From positions 57,286-121,285 of the forward strand of contig NZ_JASJUU010000008.1 in the NCBI RefSeq assembly GCF_030125375.1: a stretch of DNA of 64,000 nucleotides, written 5' to 3'. Within the stretch, counting starts at the first letter, position 1; every line of letters starts with the position of its first letter. This document shows positions 27,792 through 36,960 of the stretch, piece after piece. A model generated the notes under the pieces. It did not search any database, was not told the DNA's origin, and was given only the letters and a program-made list of their open reading frames with translations. The position numbers and the translations under genes are program-made. Origin of the DNA: Pseudoalteromonas umbrosa. GTDB lineage: Bacteria > Pseudomonadota > Gammaproteobacteria > Enterobacterales > Alteromonadaceae.

Positions 27792-28148
27792 TTACTTTTT
27801 TTCAGCGCTAAACCCGCTTAATTCTAAAATAGCCTCTTGTAACGTAATCAGAGAATCACCACCAAGATTGACCAGCTCGTCAATGTCCTCTTTGTTTTTG
27901 TGATCGTAAACTAACTCACCGTTTTCGCGTAAACCGAGACTAACTACCATCGCTTGATAAAATGTGTAGTGGCCTTGTGAAATTGTGCTGTCTTCCTGCC
28001 TTTTGCAGATTTCAGTAATTAGCTCTTTAGTAACTATACGGCCTTTAGCGTCCATTTCTGAGACTTCAACGTCGCCATTTGGCAGCTTCACAGTTTTAGT
28101 TTTTAAGGCAGCTGCTTTCTTAACTTGCTCTCTTAAGTTCATGACCAA
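27792..28148 (-). CDS. Tail assembly chaperone, G-like
   Basis: 118 residues, mostly helical and acidic (LREQVKKAAALKTKTVKLPNGDVEVSEMD). It lies between the tail tube gene and the tape measure gene, the place of lambda G. It ends at a slippery A AAA AAG just before its stop and so also gives a longer GT form. It binds the tape measure protein during tail assembly and is absent from the virion. It overlaps the tail-tube gene by 10 bp. Confidence 0.85.
   Translation of the reverse strand: MVMNLREQVKKAAALKTKTVKLPNGDVEVSEMDAKGRIVTKELITEICKRQEDSTISQGHYTFYQAMVVSLGLRENGELVYDHKNKEDIDELVNLGGDSLITLQEAILELSGFSAEKK
27795..27801 (-). promoter_or_regulatory. Programmed -1 ribosomal frameshift site (A AAA AAG)
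   Basis: On the coding strand the heptamer A AAA AAG lies in the correct phase (GAA AAA AAG) and is followed at once by the zero-frame stop TAA. A stem-loop (CCACAC/GTGTGG with extra pairs) lies about 16 bases downstream. The -1 frame continues into the next ORF. This is the same heptamer used in E. coli dnaX. Confidence 0.88.
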
Positions 28149-28579
28149 GTACCTCTCCTAATCTTGCCTGAGATTTTGATTTTAAACTCTTGCATTACGT
28201 CTTCGCCTGCGGTCATCGGCTCACTGCAACTGGTGACAATACCCGTAAATTCGCGCGTGGGATTTCCCGTTTTTGGCAATTGAATTTGATAGTCGGCTTT
28301 ACCTTCACCGGCATCATAAAATTCGTTTTCCATCGCTTGCGCACCTTCATTACCAGTGACTTTGTACTTCACTTTTACCGCGACTTCGCCGCCGTCAAAC
28401 AAACCTCGCTCGTACGTTTTAGAGTCAGCATCATCAGAGCTACTCTCTACACCGTAATGAGTACTTTCTTCAACTTCGCGCGTTGGTGTTAAACCATCAA
28501 TATCAGTGATATTACCGACCAGCGCGAATGCGGCACCGTCATGTCGTAAAAACTTAATTTCTCTATTCTTGATTGCCAT
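28139..28579 (-). CDS. Major tail tube protein (lambda V-like)
   Basis: 146 residues. The mostly beta sequence (MAIKNREIKFLRHDGAAFALVGNITDIDGL; FDGGEVAVKVKYKV; KISGKIRRGTW) is characteristic of siphophage tail tube proteins. It forms stacked hexamer rings around the tape measure. It is shorter than lambda gpV and lacks its extra C-terminal Ig-like domain. It follows the terminator-like gene by 1 bp and precedes the G-like chaperone. Confidence 0.85.
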   Translation of the reverse strand: MAIKNREIKFLRHDGAAFALVGNITDIDGLTPTREVEESTHYGVESSSDDADSKTYERGLFDGGEVAVKVKYKVTGNEGAQAMENEFYDAGEGKADYQIQLPKTGNPTREFTGIVTSCSEPMTAGEDVMQEFKIKISGKIRRGTWS

Positions 28580-28580
28580 A

Positions 28581-28994
28581 TTATGTCTCGAATGTTGCGT
28601 TTAATATTAGAGTGAGCGTACCAAGACTGCTTGAATCATCCTTGTCATACTCATATTTGTTTAATAGCAATTCATCGACGCTTCCACCGAGCGTATGATT
28701 TGCTTTTATTGCCTGCCTGATTGAGATTAAAAATTCATCCAGGCGATCATCAATATTTAGCTTTGCAATGTCATAGACTTGTATTATTAACGTGACCTCG
28801 TCTTGGTCTATGCTATGCAAACTCTCCACCTCACCACCATCGACGTACACGCACGCCACAGGTAAATTATCCCCTTCATTTATGCGACTTAGATGGCAAG
28901 GGTATACACTCTCAGAGTCGAATAATGGCGCACCATTTAGCGTGACGGATTTAAGAAGTTCGGCTACAGCATGGCGCAGCTTTTTATTGTTCAT
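28581..28994 (-). CDS. Tail terminator protein (lambda U-like)
   Basis: 137 residues. An N-terminal helix (KKLRHAVAELLKSVTLNGAPLF) is followed by a beta sheet (NLPVACVYVDGGEVESL; VTLIIQVYDI) and a helix with IDDRLDEFLISIRQAI. This alpha/beta layout and the gene order fit gpU, which caps the tail tube and joins it to the head. The call is mostly by fold pattern and position. Confidence 0.7.
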   Translation of the reverse strand: MNNKKLRHAVAELLKSVTLNGAPLFDSESVYPCHLSRINEGDNLPVACVYVDGGEVESLHSIDQDEVTLIIQVYDIAKLNIDDRLDEFLISIRQAIKANHTLGGSVDELLLNKYEYDKDDSSSLGTLTLILNATFET

Positions 28995-28996
28995 AA

Positions 28997-29599
28997 TTAA
29001 CTCAGTAGCTTGTTGATACGGTAGTTCATGTCTTTGATTAATATTGTTGGCAAATATTCGTCAATGATGTTTTTGCTGTATTTTGTCGCTGCTGTAGTGA
29101 TTGACTGCTGTATGGGTACTTTAGCGATATCGATAGGGTAACGACTGTCTGACGTCCGCTGCATAATGTGCCAACGACCAGACTCCAAACGCTGTAAAAA
29201 AGCATTATTAAAAGTATGGCGACCAACTTTAATAGCAGTGTTCCCAGCGTGCTCTCGCTTGGCAAACCGACCTCGCTCACCGCGCTTTGCTTGGCTAATG
29301 AGGTTTTTACCTTTGCGGCGTTTTACTTGACTGCGAGCTGCACCGATTTTAATTGCTGGTATCGCTGTTCTACCAATCACCACTACAGCTAAACCTTTTG
29401 CACGATACTGGCTAATGCGAATTTTCTTTTTAATTAACCCTACTTTTAAGCGCTCAGTCTTGGCGGTATCTCGACTTACCAAGGTGGCTAAGCGCTTAGA
29501 GCTACGGTTAAGCGCTCGATTGCGCGCATTGCGCGCCTGGTTGTTATCGAGTGTCATGAGTGTTTTCTCAAGCTTACGAACCTGCGCATCGAGCGACAT
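28997..29599 (-). CDS. Tail completion protein (lambda Z-like)
   Basis: 200 residues, very basic. The opening SLDAQVRKLEKTLMTLDNNQARNARNRALNRSSKRL and the middle KVGLIKKKIRISQYRAKG match the minor tail protein Z family (gpZ), where a helical N-terminus precedes a beta part. Z finishes the tail end that docks to the head. It starts four bases from the end of the preceding gene and runs in the lambda order. Confidence 0.8.
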   Translation of the reverse strand: MSLDAQVRKLEKTLMTLDNNQARNARNRALNRSSKRLATLVSRDTAKTERLKVGLIKKKIRISQYRAKGLAVVVIGRTAIPAIKIGAARSQVKRRKGKNLISQAKRGERGRFAKREHAGNTAIKVGRHTFNNAFLQRLESGRWHIMQRTSDSRYPIDIAKVPIQQSITTAATKYSKNIIDEYLPTILIKDMNYRINKLLS

Positions 29600-29602
29600 A
29601 TG

Positions 29603-29911
29603 CTATCCAATTAGTGAAATAATGAGGTCTGAACCACGCACGCGGGCATTGTAAACATCGTATTCAACGCCTGTTTTGATACGTGTTATCGTGGCTTTAT
29701 TGCGGCGAGGGTGTGAACCTTGCCATTGATTAATGGGGGTACTAACAATGTACCCCGTTGTTTCTAGCTCATCGAGCAAGATTTCTTCACCAGAGAAAGT
29801 ACCTTTAAATTCCCTACGCTCACCTGACAGTGTTTTGAGCTGGAGTGATTCGCCAAAAGCCTTGAGAACCGCTCGACTTAATCGCTTTTCAGCCCTGTCC
29901 AGCCGGCTCAT
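29603..29911 (-). CDS. Head-tail joining protein (lambda FII-like)
   Basis: 102 residues, small and beta-rich: LKTLSGERREFKGTFSGEEILLDELETTGYIVSTPIN, then KATITRIKTGVEYDVYNARVRGSDLIISLIG. The size and strand pattern suit FII, which attaches to the portal-side connector and receives the tail. It overlaps the capsid gene by 4 bp. I see no gene for an FI-like chaperone between capsid and FII. Confidence 0.65.
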   Translation of the reverse strand: MSRLDRAEKRLSRAVLKAFGESLQLKTLSGERREFKGTFSGEEILLDELETTGYIVSTPINQWQGSHPRRNKATITRIKTGVEYDVYNARVRGSDLIISLIG

Positions 29912-30918
29912 TTGGCAGCTTTAGGTGTGAACTTAATACGGCGAACAGCGAGAGGGCTAGTGCAAACATTTATCGGGTTGGATTGTGATTCTAGCTCAAT
30001 GCCCTTGTTCATTTTCATGGGTTCTGAGTTAGTGTAATAAGGTAAGCCCTTAGTGTTTACCGCACCTGTATAATTAGCGTAGGCAAATTTTGTTAGATAA
30101 AGACCTCGCTTCCCGGTCGGGATCATAACGGCACCATACTCCGAAGGCATCGGGTCTTTTTCACCCAGCGTTTCGTTATACTCTTCCCAATAAACACCTT
30201 GCCAAAACACCCCAGCGCGCACATCATCACGTAGGGCTTGCCCGTCATTTTGGCGCTCAAAAGCTTTGAAAAAGTCTTCATTTTCGAGCATTTGATCGAA
30301 AAAACCTCGACGGCATAACACCCTATACCCTGTGGCTTTTATGCCTTTTTGGTGATCTTCGGAGTGACGCTTCACATCTAGCAACTGCGTTCTGAGCGGC
30401 TTGTTAAAGTCAACTGTATCCTCGCCATCAACTTTTTTGATCTTGAACACATCAAAAAGATCGACAATGACATTCCCTTTTTTGCCATATACTTTGCCGA
30501 AGATTGCACCAAATCGAAGGTACTCAATAGTTACATCAATACTCATTCGAGCCGCAATTAACTTTTCGTCAATTTTTTCTTGCAGAGGCTCAAGCTCACT
30601 TTCTTCTCCAAAAGCTCGGACATTCTTAATATCATCCGCCATTATCTTTGCCGGAACAGGCAAATGCACGGCATCGAATGTATAGAGCGCACGCTTGTCA
30701 TCTTCTAAAGGCTCACCATCATCTCCACGAGGCACATCCGTTACAAGTTGGATCATCCCCTCTTTGTATTCAATTTTAATTGACGTTGTGTCTACACCGT
30801 CCTCTTCAAACAAATTTAACTCAGCCAATCGAGTTTTAGGCGCATCAACGTTGTTGATTGCATTGGTTAACCTCACTAACTCAAAGCTGCCCGTATCTAA
30901 AGCTTCAGCGACTTCCAT
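29908..30918 (-). CDS. Major capsid protein (lambda E family)
   Basis: 336 residues, close to lambda gpE. Typical E-family segments are present: an N-terminal half with YTFDAVHLPVPAKIMADDIKNVRAFG, the middle HSEDHQKGIKATGYRVLCRRGFFDQML, and the end YTNSEPMKMNKGIELESQSNPINVCTSPLAVRRI. It has the HK97 fold and forms the icosahedral shell decorated by the D-like protein. Its gene is followed by FII-like with a 4-bp overlap. Confidence 0.88.
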   Translation of the reverse strand: MEVAEALDTGSFELVRLTNAINNVDAPKTRLAELNLFEEDGVDTTSIKIEYKEGMIQLVTDVPRGDDGEPLEDDKRALYTFDAVHLPVPAKIMADDIKNVRAFGEESELEPLQEKIDEKLIAARMSIDVTIEYLRFGAIFGKVYGKKGNVIVDLFDVFKIKKVDGEDTVDFNKPLRTQLLDVKRHSEDHQKGIKATGYRVLCRRGFFDQMLENEDFFKAFERQNDGQALRDDVRAGVFWQGVYWEEYNETLGEKDPMPSEYGAVMIPTGKRGLYLTKFAYANYTGAVNTKGLPYYTNSEPMKMNKGIELESQSNPINVCTSPLAVRRIKFTPKAAK

Positions 30919-30958
30919 ATTTTTCTCTCTATTTTAAAATTTGGGTTAAGTGCACTTG

Positions 30959-31324
30959 CTAGCGCAAAACTATGTGATTTTTTGTGAGTGCCTTTTCTGC
31001 ACTCTCAAGCTGCTCTTGAGTTATTCCCTCCGGCCACGTCAATTTAGACGAATACATCGAGCATACTCGGGCATGAGCTAAGCACTGTCCCGCATCTTTA
31101 TCACGCTTGTGACCATATAAAATACGTGATGCCATATTTGCTTCCACTGCACTTGCATCGATATTTAGCTGGGTGTAGGTGCCGTCGTCTTTCTCAGCCA
31201 ACACAGTGCCTGATACATAAGGGCCGCCTACAACGGTGATTGAGTCTTTGGAAATGTGCTCTAAATCACTAGCAACATGAACGCTAGCGCGAGGTAAAAT
31301 TGTTTCTGCTTGCATAATTTGCAT
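30959..31324 (-). CDS. Head decoration protein (lambda D family)
   Basis: 121 residues. The ending ASRILYGHKRDKDAGQCLAHARVCSMYSSKLTWPEGITQ and the early VVGGPYVSGTVLAEKDDGTYTQL are hallmarks of the head decoration protein D family. Trimers sit on the expanded capsid and stabilise it against DNA pressure. It lies between the protease/scaffold gene and the major capsid gene, as in lambda. Confidence 0.85.
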   Translation of the reverse strand: MQIMQAETILPRASVHVASDLEHISKDSITVVGGPYVSGTVLAEKDDGTYTQLNIDASAVEANMASRILYGHKRDKDAGQCLAHARVCSMYSSKLTWPEGITQEQLESAEKALTKNHIVLR

Positions 31325-31353
31325 CCTTGTTCAGGAATAAAACGGAAAAGTGA

Positions 31354-31848
31354 CTAAACACCTTTTCTTTTTTGATAAATCTTTCTGGCATTTAATGTCG
31401 GATTAGCTACACCCGACTCAGTGAGCGAGAGAGGGGTTTCTGTAGTTTCATCTGACTCCGCGCGAGCCTCATGAATAGCGGCACCTACCAGCTTGGCGGG
31501 GTCATCTATTTTTGCCAATAAAGAGTTAAAGCTATCAGGCAGGCCTGATGCAGAAAGCGTATTCTTTAACTCTTTGGCTTGTTCAATTCGCGCTTTTGCT
31601 GTGGCAAGCGGTACCCCGCTGACTAACAGGCTTGTAGCCATTGCTGGCATATCAGCTTCATTACACATGTTGACGACTTTAGAGACGGCGTCGAGCGCCA
31701 TTTTTTGAGGTGGATTAATCGCTTCAATTACATCAGGCCGATTTTCAGTTAATGCTTCAAGCAAGGCGCTAGCACTCACCTGCTCCGCACTGGGTAACAC
31801 CAAATTAAATTCAGTGCTTTCTTCTGAGGCTGTTGTATTACCAGACAT
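31354..31848 (-). CDS. Probable internal scaffold protein (Nu3-like, in frame within C)
   Basis: The same reading frame as the C-like gene, from an ATG at 31848 preceded by AAAGGTAAAAACTCT. The 164-residue product would contain only the Glu/Ala-rich region and the basic tail (RKIYQKRKG), matching the size and role of lambda Nu3. Translation from this site is inferred. Confidence 0.55.
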   Translation of the reverse strand: MSGNTTASEESTEFNLVLPSAEQVSASALLEALTENRPDVIEAINPPQKMALDAVSKVVNMCNEADMPAMATSLLVSGVPLATAKARIEQAKELKNTLSASGLPDSFNSLLAKIDDPAKLVGAAIHEARAESDETTETPLSLTESGVANPTLNARKIYQKRKGV

Positions 31849-32700
31849 AGAGTTTTTACCTTTATTGTTTTTTAATTCGCTAATTACGCTTTCAAGTGAG
31901 CCAAGGCGATGCGCCATTTTGTTATTTATGGCCTCCTGACCAACTAATGATCCGCCTTTTCCAAAATGCTCAAGCACATGATTTGTAGAAACCCCCATAT
32001 TTCGGGCAACACGTTGAACAAAAACATCACCAAGCTGATCGACAATATGTTGATTTGCCTTTTTCCCCTCTTCACTAAATCCATCAAGTCGTTTATTTGG
32101 GCTTTGACTTGAAACGATTTCGAGTCGCTCACGCTTGCTGTTTTCGTCAGGCTTAGTACGCTCAAGTGTCATTACTACTCCGACTGAACCAAGCATGGCA
32201 GTGGCATCTATTACTAGCTCGCCACACGCACTGGCTATCCAATAAATCGCCGATGCACCTGTGCCGCCCACGTAGCCTATAACTGGCTTTTTGCCACGTG
32301 CGTTATAAATCATTTCAGCAACTTCGTGGATGCCGTTCGCATCTCCACCAGGTGAATCAAAGTTCATTGCAATGCCACTCACACTGGGGTTATTTAGAGC
32401 AGCATTAAAATTTTTAGCTAACGCCTCGGTTGAGATGCCTCCGCAAATATCATCAAACATGCTGGCATAGCGACTGATCACACCTTTGACATTAATAACA
32501 GCAACGCCACCCTCGCGCATTTCCATAATTGAAGAAGACGGCTTCCCTGATTTGGCTGAAACAGCTGTTATTGGGCTTAAGTCAAAACCCTCAAGCGACA
32601 CATCATCACGAGCCGCAATATCGCCAATAACACCTAGCGTGTTTTGATCTAGCGCCCAAGGCTGGGCCATTAAATAATTGAGTGCGAGCTGTTTTTTCAC
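31354..32700 (-). CDS. Head maturation protease (lambda C-like, S49 family) with in-frame scaffold
   Basis: 448 residues. The first 280 form an S49 (SppA-type) peptidase: GIAMNFDSPGGDANGIHEVAE near residues 105-125 and GGTGASAIYWIASACGELV near 145-163 with the catalytic Ser. A Lys in SSQSPNKRLDGF near residue 205 fits the dyad. The rest is a Glu/Ala-rich scaffold domain. An internal ATG at 31848 (MSGNTTASEES) follows AAAGG and would give a 164-residue scaffold protein, as lambda Nu3 arises from C. It cuts the portal and scaffold during prohead maturation. It overlaps the portal gene by 4 bp. Confidence 0.87.
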   Translation of the reverse strand: MKKQLALNYLMAQPWALDQNTLGVIGDIAARDDVSLEGFDLSPITAVSAKSGKPSSSIMEMREGGVAVINVKGVISRYASMFDDICGGISTEALAKNFNAALNNPSVSGIAMNFDSPGGDANGIHEVAEMIYNARGKKPVIGYVGGTGASAIYWIASACGELVIDATAMLGSVGVVMTLERTKPDENSKRERLEIVSSQSPNKRLDGFSEEGKKANQHIVDQLGDVFVQRVARNMGVSTNHVLEHFGKGGSLVGQEAINNKMAHRLGSLESVISELKNNKGKNSMSGNTTASEESTEFNLVLPSAEQVSASALLEALTENRPDVIEAINPPQKMALDAVSKVVNMCNEADMPAMATSLLVSGVPLATAKARIEQAKELKNTLSASGLPDSFNSLLAKIDDPAKLVGAAIHEARAESDETTETPLSLTESGVANPTLNARKIYQKRKGV

Positions 32701-34172
32701 TCTGTACTCCCTCCACGAGATGCAGCAAATAAGCCTGTTAATTCAGTCGATTTAACACCGTGTTTTTCACAAATCTTCTCCCACTCTTTAAGTGCTTGGG
32801 CGTTTCGCTCCATATTCTCTGTAAGGTCTTGACCATATTCTGCCGCTTCACTCGCTAGGTTTGAGTGTTGCGAACTGACAGCCTTGATGCGTGCATTAAT
32901 ATCTTGTTCTGGGTGAAGGTGTTTAAACGCATCCGGGCGTATATCTAGTGCCAAATAGAACCACTGGTCTTGAGCGTAATTTGGCGCCATCACAGCACCT
33001 GTGGTTATTGCAGTTTCAATAAACCAACGCCAGATACCTAGCGCCAATTGAAAACCAGAGAGATTTGTTTGAGCAAAGCTGATATCTCGTCGATATTCAT
33101 TCATAAACGCTCGCACTAAACGATCATTTAATCCGGACCAATCCCCGGTCAATAGCGCATGCGGTACATCTTGACCAGCTGCGAGCATAAGCGATTGCCA
33201 GCGAACCCAGTCCTTATAGCCCTGTCCAGTGTTATCGCCGTCGAATAAATCAAGCTTTTCGCCTCGCATACCGCGCAACATAGTTCCAGCTTCTAAGCGC
33301 ACAACACCATCATATTGATCCATGTCCGCTTCACTGTATAACGCCTGACCCGTCTGACTGTCATACTGAGCGTCTTCATCTCCAATCTCTTCGCGATATA
33401 AAAAGCCTGTAAATGCTGAGCGCTCCTTTTTACGGGTCAGCTCTGCAGAGTCATACTCTTTAAAATCACGATCCTTTTCGAGTGCCGCTGCAGCATCTAT
33501 TTCTGCGCGCACTTGACTCGGTCGGGCTGGAAAATAATGATGTATCACATCGCGAGCGGGAACCCGCTCCAAGTTATTTAAACTTGCAGGCTCTAGCCCA
33601 TCTTGAGGGTGCGAGCGGTAAAACCAATAGGCAACTTTGACACGACCGTGAAATTCAACACCTTGAATGATTCGCTTACTTTTACTTATGCGACGATTGT
33701 AATTCATTGGGCATATTTCCGATTCGTACAACTCGACTTGAACAGGAACCTTTAAACCAGAATCAATTCGCCTGTTTACTCGACGCACAAACACTTCTCC
33801 ACTCAAGCGACGTGCTTGTACTGCAATTTTTACAATTGCGCCAAAACTGAAATTCCCCCACGGATCGAGCTGCTTACTTGCAACCTTCCAGAGTTTGTTA
33901 ATATCCTTTTCAAAGTTGCTGTCTTGGCATGTTGATAGTAGGGTAAAGCCACGACCCACTTCGCTGGTGACATTTTTATTTATTGCACTTCTGAACAAAA
34001 GTGAGTTGCGGTACCCATGGCGCGCGCGATTTCTTAAGGTATTACCTGCTGAAGCGACCGTACGATTTGGCCCCATTACAGATGAATTAGTTGACGCGCG
34101 GCGCGAGACACCTTCATAAGCTGAAGCTTTAATAAGTGGCTGACCATCTAAACCAATGATTTTGCCACTCAT
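32697..34172 (-). CDS. Portal protein (lambda B family)
   Basis: 491 residues. It has the lambda-type portal pattern: an Arg-rich start, then RNRARHGYRNSLLFRSAINKNVTSEVG, LSGEVFVRRVNRRIDSGLKVPVQVELYESE, PARDVIHHYFPARPSQVR, and a closing FYLALDIRPDAFKHLHPEQDINARIKAVSS. A dodecamer forms the vertex for DNA entry and tail attachment. It begins at the stop of gpW-like and overlaps the protease gene by 4 bp. Confidence 0.9.
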   Translation of the reverse strand: MSGKIIGLDGQPLIKASAYEGVSRRASTNSSVMGPNRTVASAGNTLRNRARHGYRNSLLFRSAINKNVTSEVGRGFTLLSTCQDSNFEKDINKLWKVASKQLDPWGNFSFGAIVKIAVQARRLSGEVFVRRVNRRIDSGLKVPVQVELYESEICPMNYNRRISKSKRIIQGVEFHGRVKVAYWFYRSHPQDGLEPASLNNLERVPARDVIHHYFPARPSQVRAEIDAAAALEKDRDFKEYDSAELTRKKERSAFTGFLYREEIGDEDAQYDSQTGQALYSEADMDQYDGVVRLEAGTMLRGMRGEKLDLFDGDNTGQGYKDWVRWQSLMLAAGQDVPHALLTGDWSGLNDRLVRAFMNEYRRDISFAQTNLSGFQLALGIWRWFIETAITTGAVMAPNYAQDQWFYLALDIRPDAFKHLHPEQDINARIKAVSSQHSNLASEAAEYGQDLTENMERNAQALKEWEKICEKHGVKSTELTGLFAASRGGSTE

Positions 34173-34387
34173 TACAACCTCCTAGATAATCGCGTTACAG
34201 TTTTATGGCCTAGCGGGTGCGCTTTATAACCCGCTTTTTTGGCAAGTAGCCTCGCTACATGACGGCGCGCAGTTTTTAATTCTTCTATTGAACGATAAGT
34301 TACTTTTTTACCGTCTATTTCTACTGACAATTCAGCGCTAGCTATCGCCAGATCTAACTCATCTAAATCAGCTTGAGATAATGACAT
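34172..34387 (-). CDS. Head-tail connector gpW family protein
   Basis: 71 residues, similar in size to lambda gpW. SLSQADLDELDLAIASAELSVEIDG is followed by KVTYRSIEELKTARRHVARLLAKKAG, the helix-hairpin of the gpW fold. It binds the portal and lets FII and tails attach. It lies between terminase A and portal, as in lambda. Confidence 0.88.
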   Translation of the reverse strand: MSLSQADLDELDLAIASAELSVEIDGKKVTYRSIEELKTARRHVARLLAKKAGYKAHPLGHKTVTRLSRRL

Positions 34388-34394
34388 TACTCTT

Positions 34395-36467
34395 CTACCT
34401 TCTTCGTCTGCGCCTTGTGGGAACTGCTTGTTGTTTATCTGTAGAAATTAATTCGGGGTTACTATCTTGCGGCAAAGCCCAGAGGGGTGGGTTTTCCCAG
34501 TCGCGGATTCGGTCAGCTTTACGCTCATAGATAGCAGCCCAGTTATAAACAAATAGATCGAATGCCTCATTACGCGCTTGCGAGTTTGGCTTTCTCCACT
34601 TTCCATCTGGCCCGCGTTCTTCAACTGTGAGCTCGTCAAAGAAGGATTCGGGTAGCCATTTTGGAAAATGAACGTAACGCGGCCCCACCTTGTCTCTAGA
34701 TAAACTGTTTTGAACCGTATCTTTTATTTTGTCAGTTAAGAGCAGGAAAACAGGAACATCCCCTTTGGCCTTGGCTTTTCGATCTTCCCTTTTTGTATTG
34801 TCTGGGTAGCTTTTCTCTATCACAGAGGTATCTTTTCCTCCTTTGCCATCCCTCCCTTTTATGAGCATAATCTTGCGGGATAGGCCTAACTTTTTGATGC
34901 GGCGATAAAATTGATACGCCATATCAGTCACACCCGCCTCACCGCCTGAGTCACAAGCAGTTAAAAGAACAGGCATGAAGCGCCCGGTCCCATCGGTGAG
35001 AGGGTATGTTTTATTTATTACTTTTTCAGTAATGAGATCCCAATCTTCCAAATAAGCACTAGGCTTTACCCTTACAAACTTATCTGGGTTTTCAGGGTCT
35101 TGCCGCTTTGACTTTTCAATATTAAATCTATCAATGACTGTGCTTTGTAAATCCTCGCCCCAACCTAAAACCATGACTTCAAAGCGGGATTTTTTACCCC
35201 CTTGGACGTCGATTGCGGCTGTTAAAAAGCGCACATTCTCGGGCACTTCTTTACAGCCATAATCATCGCGGCGGTCCATAAGTTCGTTTGCGCTTCGATC
35301 TTGGTCTTTTGGGGGGATAAATGGCAAACCTTGGTCAGTGTTGACCGTGGTTTGTAAATCATGCATTTCGCCTGTGGACTCATAAACCTGCATGGCCGCA
35401 AGATACTTATAAACTAGCTCATTCCATGTTTGGAAAGCTGCTGTCGGACCTTTTTGCCAAAAGCTAGCTATATGCGTATCTTTACGCTCGCCGTGTAGTT
35501 GTCTGTTCTGATCGACTGTACATCCTTCAGGCACCCACACGCCTCTTTTGTTGAGGCACCACTTTAGGGATTTCCCGCGCTCTAATGGCTTCTTTTCTTG
35601 ATGCATTGCGCCGCAATGGGGGCAGGCTAAAAAAACCTCTTTGGATGCTTTTCCGGGGTCATCTATTTCCTTATCCCAAACGAGCAATTTAAATTCAGGC
35701 TCAAAGTGCTCACCGCACTCTGGGCACTGCCAAAAAAATAAGCGCCTATCACCTAAGTTATAGAGTGAAAGAATGCCCGGTGTTGGCGGTGCCTCATGCG
35801 GCGAACTAACTCGATACGTCGAGTCTGTTACGTAAAACCCCGGGGAGCTTTCAGCCATTGTCATGCCTGAAGACATGAAGGACTGCGTCCGTTTGGATGC
35901 TTGAAAATATGTAGAGCCATCGCCGCCAACGTTCAACGGAATTCGATCGTAATCAGTTATTGCTACTCTCTTATAAGTAGATGAAGCAAATATGTTTTTA
36001 CTAGGCCATCCAATTTTTAGAAAGTTGCCAGCTTTGAAAAACTTGCTATGGATATTGTTATCATGCGCTCGTGGAGATAACGCTGCTCGCACCTCAGGGC
36101 AGGCGTTAAATCCTCTATCTAATCGCTTTTGGCTATGCTCTGCAGCTTTTTCTTGGCTTATCTGAACAAGCAAAAAGTCGGCAGGATCATTTACGATAGT
36201 ATCCATAGCCCACGCATCTACTAGCGACACCGATTTCGCGGTCCTAGCTGGGCCTACAAATATTGTTGAGGTATATCGACGCGACTTTAATGTATCCATT
36301 GGCTCGGCCATGTAGGGAGTTAAATCCCCATCCCATGGAACCATGGAGTTTCCAAGCTCAACATAAAGCAAGCGCCTGGCGCTTTGTGATAATGGCTCAC
36401 GATTTGGGGGTTTAACGATCTCCGCTACATTTATCCGAGTATGGCTCGCTCTAGCGTAGCTACTCAT
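34395..36467 (-). CDS. Terminase large subunit (lambda A / GpA family)
   Basis: 690 residues. The ATPase P-loop is TSTIFVGPARTAKSVSL near residues 66-82, and a zinc-binding part (FWQCPECGEHFEPE ... FLACPHCGAMHQEKK) lies near residues 245-300. The later half holds the nuclease region (LTAAIDVQGGKKSRFEVMVLGWGED; VLLTACDSGGEAGVTD). It cuts concatemers at cos and drives DNA into proheads. It overlaps the small-subunit-like gene by 8 bp. GpA membership indicates cos packaging. Confidence 0.92.
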   Translation of the reverse strand: MSSYARASHTRINVAEIVKPPNREPLSQSARRLLYVELGNSMVPWDGDLTPYMAEPMDTLKSRRYTSTIFVGPARTAKSVSLVDAWAMDTIVNDPADFLLVQISQEKAAEHSQKRLDRGFNACPEVRAALSPRAHDNNIHSKFFKAGNFLKIGWPSKNIFASSTYKRVAITDYDRIPLNVGGDGSTYFQASKRTQSFMSSGMTMAESSPGFYVTDSTYRVSSPHEAPPTPGILSLYNLGDRRLFFWQCPECGEHFEPEFKLLVWDKEIDDPGKASKEVFLACPHCGAMHQEKKPLERGKSLKWCLNKRGVWVPEGCTVDQNRQLHGERKDTHIASFWQKGPTAAFQTWNELVYKYLAAMQVYESTGEMHDLQTTVNTDQGLPFIPPKDQDRSANELMDRRDDYGCKEVPENVRFLTAAIDVQGGKKSRFEVMVLGWGEDLQSTVIDRFNIEKSKRQDPENPDKFVRVKPSAYLEDWDLITEKVINKTYPLTDGTGRFMPVLLTACDSGGEAGVTDMAYQFYRRIKKLGLSRKIMLIKGRDGKGGKDTSVIEKSYPDNTKREDRKAKAKGDVPVFLLLTDKIKDTVQNSLSRDKVGPRYVHFPKWLPESFFDELTVEERGPDGKWRKPNSQARNEAFDLFVYNWAAIYERKADRIRDWENPPLWALPQDSNPELISTDKQQAVPTRRRRRR

Positions 36468-36960
36468 CAGGTGTTATCTCAATTAGCTTGTTGTACATCT
36501 CATGACGACATTTATCCCCTTCTTTCTCCAACAACTCTAATTGTTCTGGTGTAAACAGCCCGGTCCTTTCCATTTTGTCAGGGAGATTCTCAAAATAGTT
36601 AACTACGATGCTGAGTGAGAAATACAGGTCTTTTCGATAATCGCTATCAGGGATTAGCTCACCAATTTCCTCTTCAAACTTGAGTCTTTCACGCTCTGAT
36701 TGAAAATAATCCTTCCTATCTTTTGGAAGCATTTTTGACGGGTTGAGAAAATCATCATCACCTACATTTCGCTCACCTGAAAAAAGAGCAGGACCCACAT
36801 CTGCTAAAGCGTAAACATCGACACCAGCCCTTTTTCCGGAAGGCTTCACTTTGCTACTGCGTAACCGCTTTCTCACAGTTTCACGATGTAACCCAAATGC
36901 TTCAGCTATCCGAGTGATATTCCACGAATTAGAATCACTTATGTTAGATACATTATTCAT
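36460..36960 (-). CDS. Terminase small subunit-like protein (Nu1/DUF1441)
   Basis: 166 residues. A winged-helix start, NSWNITRIAEAFGLHRETVRKRLRSSKVKPSGKRAGVDVYALADVGPALF, matches the DUF1441/Nu1 group, and a helical C-terminal half (YFQSERERLKFEEEIGELIPDSDYRKDLYFSLSIVVNYFENLPDKMER) binds the large subunit. It recognises cos and starts packaging. It overlaps the A-like gene by 8 bp and is preceded by a smaller paralogous HTH protein. Confidence 0.82.
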   Translation of the reverse strand: MNNVSNISDSNSWNITRIAEAFGLHRETVRKRLRSSKVKPSGKRAGVDVYALADVGPALFSGERNVGDDDFLNPSKMLPKDRKDYFQSERERLKFEEEIGELIPDSDYRKDLYFSLSIVVNYFENLPDKMERTGLFTPEQLELLEKEGDKCRHEMYNKLIEITPDE

